A stretch of DNA of 34,663 nucleotides from Methanobacteriota archaeon (lineage in GTDB: Archaea > Thermoplasmatota > Thermoplasmata > RBG-16-68-12). Both the position numbers and the translations under genes were made by a program. The notes beneath the pieces were generated by a model, which saw only the letters and a program-made list of their open reading frames with translations, was not told where the DNA came from and made no database searches. The first letter of the stretch is position 1; every line of letters begins with the position of its first letter. The stretch covers positions 1 through 34,663 of the forward strand of contig VBML01000055.1 of NCBI GenBank assembly GCA_005878915.1, in the 5' to 3' direction. Positions 16,620-25,032 of the stretch are shown piece after piece.

Positions 16620-19556
16620 ATGAGGAAGCCGTTACATATGGCAATCGCCTTGGCGGCCGTGGCCGTCGTGGCGCTGATGCTGGCCGTGCCGCTTTATCTG
16701 CCCACCGCCAGCGCGATTGATAGCACGCGGGCGGGAACGACGATCTACACCGTCGGCGGGCAGGACCAGATGAAGACGCGGAACTGGTTGCCCGCGGTCG
16801 CGAACGACGTGTGGACGTCGGACGTGCTCGGCCGCGTGTACGACACTGTGGGCCAGACACACCCGGTGACCGACGCCTTGGTTCCGTACATTATCAAGGG
16901 TGTCGATGACGACGGGGACGGAGGATTCCAGCGATCGGAGAAGGCGGACTTCCTGAAGGGGACCTGCCCGGTGCCGTGCGCGGATGAGGTGACGTGGCGT
17001 CGGACGGTCATCGCGTTCTATGACTTCAACGGCGTATACTTCCACGACGGAGTGCAGGCCACGATCGGGGACGTGTTGTTCAACTACGTCTTCCAATCCC
17101 TGAACCCGCGGTTCAACACGGACCTCCGGGTCCTGTGGGATGACCCGAACGCGCCCTCGTTCGCGGCAAACCGGCACATGAACATCGACCTGCTGTGGTG
17201 CGGCCCGACCCTGGAAACGCAGTGGCAGGGATTTGGGGCGGTGCCAGGGGACAACACACTCCGATGTGCCCTTAAGTTCCGACTCCAGGACGACTTCGCA
17301 CTGTTCTACCGATCGACCCTGGTGGGTCTCACCCTGTTCCCGCGGCACGAGTTCGAGGGGACGGGCGGTGGACGACACCCGGTGATGAACATCCCGAATT
17401 TCCCCCTTGGATGTGACAACGTGGACTGGGGCCGCGCAATCTATCCGGAGAACGATCCGAACTTCGGCCAGGGCGTACGGACCGACGAGACGTTGTACCG
17501 ACCATTCCAGTACCAGTGCGCGGAGGCCTGGCAGATGACGGACGCAGATGTCATCGGCACGGGTCCGTTCAAGTTCGGCACGTGGTCCTTCGGTCAGTTC
17601 GCGCAGGTCGTCAAGAACCCGCGGTTCTTCTACGGGGTGAACCCCGACAACACCGCGGTCGTGTACGACCCGGACCTACCGGTGTACATGCACCAGCCGT
17701 TCGTCGACTCGATTCTGTTCAAGGTCTACCGGACGACACAGCTCGGCGTCCTCGCGCTCCAGTCGGGGGAGATCGACTTCTACCACTGGGCGCTCCCGCC
17801 CGAGTTCGTCCCGGACCTCCTCAACGACCAGAGCATCCGGGTATGGGCGAACGCGGAGCCAGGGTTCTTCTACCTGGCGTACAACTTCCGGCGCCAGCCG
17901 TTCGGCTATACGTCGTGGCCCCCGCCTGTCGGCCAGGACCGCGACCCACTCGTCGACACGGGCCTGCCGTTCCGCCAAGCGTTTGCTCACCTGATTGACA
18001 AGGCCACGATCGTCCGTGTGCTGCTCCAAAACTATGGAGTCATCGCAGACGGTACCCTTAGCCCGTCCAACACGTTCTGGTACAACGGGACCCTCCCGAA
18101 GTACGCGTACGACCCGACGCAGGCAGGCCTCATTCTGGACAATGCGGGCATGCCCAAGACGGGCCCGGGCCCCTGCCAGACCGACGGAACGAACTGCCGC
18201 GACCTAGGCCTGCGCCTTGGGAGGAGCCAGTTTGAAATCCTGACGCCGCAGGCGGACTACGACCCAATCCGTGCTTCCGCGGGCGCGATGATTGCGGCCG
18301 CCGCGCGGTCGATCGGCGTGAACGTCGCCTCGAAGCCCACGGCGTTCGGGACCATCGTCGCCAAGACGGCGGCGGCCGACTTCGACATGTTCATCCTCGG
18401 GTGGAGGATCAGCGGAACGGACCCCGACTACCTGTTCAGCTTCTTCCACAGCTCGAACGCAGCCAGTGGCCAGAACTACCCCGGATTCTACGACTCCCAG
18501 TTCGACTCCGTGATTTCGGCGAGCCGAAAGGAGCTCGACGAGGCGAAGCGGCAGCAGCTGGTGAAGTGGGCCCAGGGGATCCTGGCCGAGCGGCTACCGT
18601 ACGACGTGCTCTACTACCGGACGAACATCGAGGCCGAGCGGCAAGACCGGTTCGCGAACTACTCGGTGTCCTCGGGATCGATCTGGAACTACTGGTCGAT
18701 CCAGAGCATCAAGCGGCCCACGAACAAGTTCATCCGGCCACTCGTCACCGCCCCGAACGCGATTGTCGAGGGCGGGACGACCGCGGTGGCGACAACGGTC
18801 CGCGACCAGGCCGGCGTTGCAGTCGTGGGAGCGAGTGTGAGGTACTCCGTGCCCGCCGGGAGCGGGACGTTTACGCCAGGAGGATCCTGCACGGGAGCCA
18901 CGTGTTCGGTCACGGGCCAAACCGGTTCGTCTGGAACGTTCACGGCAAGCTACGTGGCACCTGCGACCGTCCCAAGCGGGAACCCGAACGTGCAGATCGG
19001 CGTGACCGTAACGTCGACGGACCCTGATGTCGCCGTGGAGCAGCGGCTCGCCACCGTAACGGTCTTCGCCGCGGGTACTCAGTTCCTGTCGCTCACACCG
19101 CAGCTGAGCACGGGTGACCTCGTTCCGACGGGCGAGAGCCTCGTGTTCGGCGTCGATGTCAGGGACCAGGACGGCAACCTCGCGCCGAGTGCCACGGTGA
19201 CCCTGACGGTGAGCCCCTCGGGCCCATCGATCACGCCGCCTTCAGGAACCGCCTCCCAGCTACGGTCGGGCATCGTCTTCCAGGCACCCGCGAGCATCTC
19301 GCAGAGCCAGGCGACGTACACGGTGACCGTGACGGCGACACAGGCGGGATCCGCTCCGACGACGTCGACGATACCGTTCACGGTCGTGCAGCTAACGTCA
19401 ACGTTCCGATGCCCTGACGGCACGGTCGTGCCGGCGGGAGCGGCGTGTCCGGGAGGGCCTCTGGTCCCCGCGCTGGACGTACTGCCGATCCTCGCGACGG
19501 TCGGGGCTGCAGCGGTCGTCTACGGCATCCTGCGGAACCGCAAGAAGGGGGCATAA
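16620..19556 (+). CDS. ABC transporter family 5 (peptide/opine type) substrate-binding protein with C-terminal Ig-like domains and TM anchor
   Basis: SBP_bac_5 features (VIGTGPFKFGTWSFGQFAQVVKNPRFF, DTGLPFRQAFAHLIDKATIV, DFDMFILGWRISGTDPDYLFSFFHSS); C-terminal Big-type repeats; ALDVLPILATVGAAAVVYGILRNRKKGA anchor. Confidence 0.92.
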   Translation: MRKPLHMAIALAAVAVVALMLAVPLYLPTASAIDSTRAGTTIYTVGGQDQMKTRNWLPAVANDVWTSDVLGRVYDTVGQTHPVTDALVPYIIKGVDDDGDGGFQRSEKADFLKGTCPVPCADEVTWRRTVIAFYDFNGVYFHDGVQATIGDVLFNYVFQSLNPRFNTDLRVLWDDPNAPSFAANRHMNIDLLWCGPTLETQWQGFGAVPGDNTLRCALKFRLQDDFALFYRSTLVGLTLFPRHEFEGTGGGRHPVMNIPNFPLGCDNVDWGRAIYPENDPNFGQGVRTDETLYRPFQYQCAEAWQMTDADVIGTGPFKFGTWSFGQFAQVVKNPRFFYGVNPDNTAVVYDPDLPVYMHQPFVDSILFKVYRTTQLGVLALQSGEIDFYHWALPPEFVPDLLNDQSIRVWANAEPGFFYLAYNFRRQPFGYTSWPPPVGQDRDPLVDTGLPFRQAFAHLIDKATIVRVLLQNYGVIADGTLSPSNTFWYNGTLPKYAYDPTQAGLILDNAGMPKTGPGPCQTDGTNCRDLGLRLGRSQFEILTPQADYDPIRASAGAMIAAAARSIGVNVASKPTAFGTIVAKTAAADFDMFILGWRISGTDPDYLFSFFHSSNAASGQNYPGFYDSQFDSVISASRKELDEAKRQQLVKWAQGILAERLPYDVLYYRTNIEAERQDRFANYSVSSGSIWNYWSIQSIKRPTNKFIRPLVTAPNAIVEGGTTAVATTVRDQAGVAVVGASVRYSVPAGSGTFTPGGSCTGATCSVTGQTGSSGTFTASYVAPATVPSGNPNVQIGVTVTSTDPDVAVEQRLATVTVFAAGTQFLSLTPQLSTGDLVPTGESLVFGVDVRDQDGNLAPSATVTLTVSPSGPSITPPSGTASQLRSGIVFQAPASISQSQATYTVTVTATQAGSAPTTSTIPFTVVQLTSTFRCPDGTVVPAGAACPGGPLVPALDVLPILATVGAAAVVYGILRNRKKGA

Positions 19557-19632
19557 TCCCCCTTCCCCTTTCCTTTATTAGTCCGGTCGCGGTGTTTGGG
19601 GGTAGGCGGGCCGGATCCCGAGGCGGGGAGCG

Positions 19633-21300
19633 ATGAGGCTCAGGACGTACTTGATTCGGCGAGCGATTCACACGGTGATCACGCTTCTCGTTGTCCTCGT
19701 CCTCCTGTTCGTGATCTTCCGCCTGATGCCGGGCGACCCGACGCGCTTCTTCATCGCACCGGGGCAGCCCCCGCAGGTGCGCGAAGAGCTGTGTGTCAAC
19801 TTCGGCCTGTGCAAATGGGTGAGCGCGCCGGGGAACGGATACGAAGGGCGAATCCAAGCGGGTGAGTTCGGGGCGTACAACCTGACCGCGTTCGTGAACG
19901 ATACCGCCGGGACCCGTTGTGGTGGGAACGTTTGCAACTATTCGTTCGTGTACAACAACTACCCTAGCGAGGTCCAGCAGAGGACTCATCCTGCGGTGAA
20001 GATTCTTGACGTCACAATGTCGGCCGCCGGCGGGCCCGCGCGGCCGAGCCTGCCGGACGCGGCCCCTGGTGATCCGATCACGATCCGGGCGCGCATCATT
20101 GGGTCGACCACCCAGACGCTGCGCGTGTTGAGCCCCGGGTCCGGTTGGGCCTTTCCCCTGACTGTCGACGATGGCAGTGACAAATTCCATTGGGGTGTCG
20201 TCGCCAGCGCGTCGGTCGGGGCCGATCGCAAACACTGGGCCGTCCTGACCGCGAACGACGGCGCCGGGACGTGGGTGAACCTGACGTTCGGTTTCGCTGC
20301 CAACAGCCCGGTGCCGGGGTTCGACCTCGTTGAGGGCAAGTTCTTCGGGATCCGACCGGTGTCCCAGTTGAACGTCGCTGTCATCAGCGTGAATGTGACA
20401 TCCCGGGCTGCCGCGATTCGGGGAGTCACCCTAAATGTCGACTCGCAGCCGACGGGCGGCGGCCAGCGGGACATCCATCTCTTCCATCCGCAGCAAGCCG
20501 TTCGCCGCAGCCTCGCCGAGCAGTTCGTCCTCTACTTCATCAACATGATGTCGGGGAATTTCGGCACATCGTTCTATACGCACATCCCGGTCACCGACGA
20601 GATTGCCGTCCGGATCGGACCGACCTTGCTCCTGTTCGGATCGTCCGTGGTCATCTCCTACATCCTCGGGATCCTGCTGGGCGCGATCCTCGCTTGGCGC
20701 CGCGGCACGAAGATGGAGCTCTCGGCGATCGTCGTGAGCCTGTTCTTCTACTCCATGCCGGTCTTCTGGTTCGGGCTCGTGCTCCTGTGGGCCTTCGCGT
20801 TCACGCTCAAGGCCCTCCCGCTCCAGGGGATCGGTGGGTTCGATAACTACGGCAACCCGTACACTGGCTTCGCGTTGGTGCAGGACATCCTTTGGCATAT
20901 GACCCTCCCGCTCGCGAACCTAGTGATCCTGGGCCTCGCGGGTCACGTCCTGCTGATGCGGAACAGCATGCTCGAGGTGATGGGCGAGGACTACATCCTG
21001 ACCGCAAAGGCCAAGGGGCTCAGCGAGCGGAAGGTGATGTACCGGCACGCCGCCCGCAACGCGCTGCTGCCCGTCGTGACGGCCCTGGCGATTTCGATTG
21101 GCGGGGTGATCAGCGGCGGAGTGCTCACGGAGACGATCTTTTCGTGGCCCGGGATGGGCTTTTTCCTCGTGACCCGGACCCTGGCGCAGGACTTCCCCGC
21201 CGTGCAGGCGGCGTTCTTCATCCTCGCCGTGCTCACGATTCTCGCGAACTCCGTCGCCGATGTCCTCTATGCCTACTTGGATCCCCGCGTGAGGCTCTAG
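19633..21300 (+). CDS. DppB-type permease with large extracellular insertion after TM1
   Basis: N-term RRAIHTVITLLVVLVLLFVIFRLMPGDPTRFF; C-term SGNFGTSFYTHIPVTDEIAVRIGPTLLLFGSSVV...MRNSMLEVMGEDYILTAKAKGLSERKVMYRHAARNALLPVVTALA. About 220 aa of extra sequence between. Confidence 0.92.
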   Translation: MRLRTYLIRRAIHTVITLLVVLVLLFVIFRLMPGDPTRFFIAPGQPPQVREELCVNFGLCKWVSAPGNGYEGRIQAGEFGAYNLTAFVNDTAGTRCGGNVCNYSFVYNNYPSEVQQRTHPAVKILDVTMSAAGGPARPSLPDAAPGDPITIRARIIGSTTQTLRVLSPGSGWAFPLTVDDGSDKFHWGVVASASVGADRKHWAVLTANDGAGTWVNLTFGFAANSPVPGFDLVEGKFFGIRPVSQLNVAVISVNVTSRAAAIRGVTLNVDSQPTGGGQRDIHLFHPQQAVRRSLAEQFVLYFINMMSGNFGTSFYTHIPVTDEIAVRIGPTLLLFGSSVVISYILGILLGAILAWRRGTKMELSAIVVSLFFYSMPVFWFGLVLLWAFAFTLKALPLQGIGGFDNYGNPYTGFALVQDILWHMTLPLANLVILGLAGHVLLMRNSMLEVMGEDYILTAKAKGLSERKVMYRHAARNALLPVVTALAISIGGVISGGVLTETIFSWPGMGFFLVTRTLAQDFPAVQAAFFILAVLTILANSVADVLYAYLDPRVRL

Positions 21301-23676
21301 ATGTTCTCGAAGCGGGGAATCCGGGACAGGTACGACAGCTGGAAGAAGCTGTTCCTCCAGAACTGGACATTGTTCAAGGCGAGCCGGATCGGCCTCGTAG
21401 GCCTCGCGATCATGATTGCGTTCCTCATCGTCGCGGCCGCCGTCCCCTACCTGGGCCTCCGGGACCCGCTGTACTGGATCGCCCCGGAATCCGACACGAT
21501 TGCGGTCACGCAATGGTGGCGGCAGGAGGTGATCCCCAGCAACGTACTGTTCGGCGTCAACGGAAGCGTCGATCACGCGGTCGCGTTTCGCACCTTGGTG
21601 TATCAGTCCGGCGAACATCGCGTGGATCGCATCTATGTCGCAGAGAACACCCGAATCTTCGCCCTCGAGACCGATTTCGCAACCCTGAAGTGGAATTGCC
21701 CGGGCGGAGGCTTCCAGGCAAACGATACGATCTCCGTGGACCCCGTCGTGTTGAACTACGGGGACTTTCGGAGCACGGCCCAGACCCATACCTACGATTT
21801 CCACCTGATGTTTGGGGACCGGAGCGGCAATGTTTACGCGATGCAGGATAATGACGACACTGGGTGCCCGGTTCCTCTGAGGGTGACCCTTGGATCGCCG
21901 ATCACGGGACTTGCGGCCCTGACTGTCGACGATCTGTCTGGGCTGACCGACCGGGACGCGTTCGTCGTCGGGACGGCGGATGGACACCTATACGCGTTCA
22001 CGGTCAATCGGACCTCCGGTCCGTTCTACGAAGAGCTATGGAACACGACCCTGAGCCCAGGGTCCCCTGTGCATCTCGCGGGCTCCGTCGTCAGAACGAA
22101 TGAGGGTGTACCCACCTCCTCCCCCGCCTTTTTCTATTCCGCCGTGACCTCATCCCGCTTGGGGGAGACCGTTTTCGCCGGCACCGGCGATGGATGGGTG
22201 TGGTCCGTGTGGATGTCGAACGGTACCGTTCGCTGGTCGAAGCTACTGGGAACCGGCGCCCCGTGGTCGAGCGCACCGATCGTGCAGCCGGCGTCGGAGA
22301 TCACTCCCGTGAAGCCCACGCTCGTGTACGCGACGACGAAGGACGCTCCCCTCCCTGTCGGAACCAACGCGACGAAGGTGTATGTCCTCGACGCGGAGAC
22401 GGGACGCCCGCTGGCGAGTTGGCAGCAAGTCGTTCCAGCGGGGGACGGCGGCCTCCCGATCGTCTACCGCGGGGCGATCGACACCGGTGTCCCGAACACG
22501 CCCGCGGTCTTTGGGTCGAGCATCTACGTGACGACGAGCACCGGCTGGTTGTACAGCGTCAATCGGGATCCCGTGCGAGGGACCGGTGGCGTCATCGTCC
22601 AAGATGCCGGGACGGTCGCTTGGGCGTTTCGAGATGTCACGTTCCGCCAGGACGCGAAGCACACGACATACTTCCGCGCCCAACCGTATTTCTTCAACAA
22701 CCTTCAGCTTCTCGTCGCCCCGGGGAGCTACAACAATGGCACGGCGGGCGAGTCGGACGATCTCGGGATCGTCTACGTGTTCAATGGAGCCACGGGATCC
22801 CTCGTGTGGAAGCGGACCTTTCAATTCGCGATCCTGGGGATGGCGCCTGCTTGGCCCGACAAGCAGCACGATCTGCCCTCTGTGTTCTTCGGCACGGTTC
22901 GGGGGGACATCTACTCCTACAGCATCTCGGGCCGCGTGATCGCTCCGCTCCCCCCGAGCTGGGTCCGGTCCAGGCCGTGTCCTGCCGGGGAGAGATGCGA
23001 GTACTACATCCTCGGCACGGACGCCCGTGGGCGGGACATCTTCAGCCAGCTCCTCTGGGGGAGCCGCATCGCCCTCCTCGTGGGGTTCGCCTCCGCGTTC
23101 TTCACAATTTCCATCGGGGTGATCATCGGACTCGTCGCGGGCTATCTCGGGGGTCGGGTCGAAAACATCCTGATGCGGTTCACGGACGTCATCCTCGTGA
23201 TCCCCGGACTCCCGCTCGTGATCATCCTCGCCGCGGTCCTCGGCGCCGGCGTTGGAAACATCATCCTCGTCATTTCCATTGTGGGATGGCCCGGCGTCGC
23301 CCGTGTGATCCGGGCGGAAGTGCTCTCCCTGAAGGAGCGCCCGTTCATCGACTCCGCGAAGGTGACGGGGGCGAGCAACGTGCGGATCATGTTCCGCCAC
23401 ATCGCGCCGAACGTCGCGCCCCTCGCGTTCCTGTACATGACGTTCGCCGTCAGCGGCGCGATCCTGACGGAGGCGGCCCTGAGCTTCATCGGGCTCGGGG
23501 ACGTGAACACGATCAGTTGGGGACTGATGTTGCAGGACGTCTCGCAGTCGAAGGCGTTGCAGGCGTGGTGGTGGCTATTGCCTCCGGGGCTCGCGATCAC
23601 CCTGATCTCCCTCGCCTTCTTCCTCGTCGGGCGGGCGTTCGATGAAATCGTGAACCCGAGGCTGAGAAAACGGTAG
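21301..23676 (+). CDS. DppC-type permease with an inserted PQQ/WD-like beta-propeller domain
   Basis: TM1 SRIGLVGLAIMIAFLIVAAAV; C-terminal YILGTDARGRDIFSQLLWGSRIALLVGFASAFFTISIGVIIGLVAGYLGG...ILTEAALSFIGLG. Between them repeated propeller blades (DRIYVAENTRIFALETDFATLKW, FVVGTADGHLYAFTVNRTSG, VFAGTGDGWVWSVWMSNGTVRWSK, KVYVLDAETGRPLASW, SIYVTTSTGWLYSVNRDP, IVYVFNGATGSLVWKR, VFFGTVRGDIYSYSISG). Confidence 0.93.
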   Translation: MFSKRGIRDRYDSWKKLFLQNWTLFKASRIGLVGLAIMIAFLIVAAAVPYLGLRDPLYWIAPESDTIAVTQWWRQEVIPSNVLFGVNGSVDHAVAFRTLVYQSGEHRVDRIYVAENTRIFALETDFATLKWNCPGGGFQANDTISVDPVVLNYGDFRSTAQTHTYDFHLMFGDRSGNVYAMQDNDDTGCPVPLRVTLGSPITGLAALTVDDLSGLTDRDAFVVGTADGHLYAFTVNRTSGPFYEELWNTTLSPGSPVHLAGSVVRTNEGVPTSSPAFFYSAVTSSRLGETVFAGTGDGWVWSVWMSNGTVRWSKLLGTGAPWSSAPIVQPASEITPVKPTLVYATTKDAPLPVGTNATKVYVLDAETGRPLASWQQVVPAGDGGLPIVYRGAIDTGVPNTPAVFGSSIYVTTSTGWLYSVNRDPVRGTGGVIVQDAGTVAWAFRDVTFRQDAKHTTYFRAQPYFFNNLQLLVAPGSYNNGTAGESDDLGIVYVFNGATGSLVWKRTFQFAILGMAPAWPDKQHDLPSVFFGTVRGDIYSYSISGRVIAPLPPSWVRSRPCPAGERCEYYILGTDARGRDIFSQLLWGSRIALLVGFASAFFTISIGVIIGLVAGYLGGRVENILMRFTDVILVIPGLPLVIILAAVLGAGVGNIILVISIVGWPGVARVIRAEVLSLKERPFIDSAKVTGASNVRIMFRHIAPNVAPLAFLYMTFAVSGAILTEAALSFIGLGDVNTISWGLMLQDVSQSKALQAWWWLLPPGLAITLISLAFFLVGRAFDEIVNPRLRKR

Positions 23677-23705
23677 TCGCTGGCGATGGCGGGCCGCTGC
23701 TCGAG

Positions 23706-25031
23706 GTGAAGGACCTCCGAGTCTACTTCCGGATCATGAAGGGCACCGTGAAGGCGGTCGACGGCGTCTCGTTCCAGCTGAAGCGCGGGGAGACGATGGG
23801 ACTCGTCGGGGAGAGCGGGTGCGGGAAGACGACGACCGCGTACGCGATCACCCGGCTCCTCCCGAACAACGGGGAGATTGTCGGCGGGGAGATCCGATTC
23901 AACAACGCCCTCGTCGGGCGCGCCCATGTCGCCACGGAGGTGAACGAGGCGCTGAAGCGGACGACATGGTTCGAGGAGGTCCAGGCGATCCTCGGGAGCC
24001 AGGAGGCGGAGATCGCCGAGCGCCAGAAGGCCCTGATGGAGGCGGAGGCCCGCGTGGCGGCCGCCCCGGAGGAGGCCCGCGGTCCCCTGATCGCCGCCGT
24101 CGATCCGATCCGCGCGCAGGTGGCGGCGCGCCTGCACGAGGCCGAGCTCATCCAGACGCTCCGCGCGGTGGGGGCGGCCCCGCCGTCGGACGAGCTGAAG
24201 GCCGCCCTTCAGGCGGTCGTCGACGACGACTTGAAAGGGTTCACCGCCGCCCGCCGAAGGCGGCGGATGGACCGGGAGATCGAGACGGAGATCAACACGA
24301 TCCGGTGGTCCCAGGTCTCGATGATCTTCCAGAGCGCGATGAACGCGTTCAACCCCGTGTACCGGGTCGGGGACCAGATCGCGGAGGCCCTCCTGACGCA
24401 TTTCCCGGACATGACGAAGGAGCAGGCCCGCGACCGCGTGCTGCAGCTGTTCAGCCGCGTCGGGATCGACCAGAGCCGCGTCGACGGGTACCCGCACGAG
24501 TTCAGCGGGGGGATGCGGCAGCGGTCGATGATCGCGATGGCCCTCGCGTGCAACCCCCAGCTCCTGATTGCGGACGAGCCGACGACGGCCCTCGACGTGA
24601 TCATGCAGGACCGGATCCTCGCGGAGATCCGCGACCTGCAGCGGGAGCTGAACATCTCGATGATCATCATCACGCACGACATCTCCGTCGTCGCGGAGGT
24701 CGCCGAGAAGATCGGGATCATGTACGGCGGGAAGCTCTTCGAGTACGGGAACATCATGGAGGTGTTCGACCGGCCCGCGAACCCGTACACCCTCGGGCTC
24801 ATGTCCGCGTTCCCCAGCATCAAGGGGAACCGGAAGCGCCTCCGGGCGATCCCCGGGAGCCCGCCGGACCTCAGCGACCCGCCGCCGGGCTGCCGCTTCC
24901 ATCCGCGGTGTCGGTTCGCGCAGGAGATCTGCCGCGAGAAGGACCCGCCGATGGTCGAGGTCGCCTCCGGCCACTGGTCCCTGTGCCACTTCGCGAAGGA
25001 GATCTACGAGGGCACGCTGAGGGAGAGCTGA
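23706..25031 (+). CDS. DppD-type ABC ATPase with helical insertion between Walker A and Q-loop
   Basis: GESGCGKTTTAYAITRLLP, FSGGMRQRSMIAMALACNPQLLIADEPTTALDV, C-terminal oligopeptide-ATPase CRFHPRCRFAQEIC. About 130 aa extra (NEALKRTTWFEEVQAILGSQEAEIAERQKALMEAEARVAAA...). Start could lie slightly upstream (CTG 23697). Confidence 0.93.
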   Translation: MKDLRVYFRIMKGTVKAVDGVSFQLKRGETMGLVGESGCGKTTTAYAITRLLPNNGEIVGGEIRFNNALVGRAHVATEVNEALKRTTWFEEVQAILGSQEAEIAERQKALMEAEARVAAAPEEARGPLIAAVDPIRAQVAARLHEAELIQTLRAVGAAPPSDELKAALQAVVDDDLKGFTAARRRRRMDREIETEINTIRWSQVSMIFQSAMNAFNPVYRVGDQIAEALLTHFPDMTKEQARDRVLQLFSRVGIDQSRVDGYPHEFSGGMRQRSMIAMALACNPQLLIADEPTTALDVIMQDRILAEIRDLQRELNISMIIITHDISVVAEVAEKIGIMYGGKLFEYGNIMEVFDRPANPYTLGLMSAFPSIKGNRKRLRAIPGSPPDLSDPPPGCRFHPRCRFAQEICREKDPPMVEVASGHWSLCHFAKEIYEGTLRES

Positions 25032-25032
25032 C

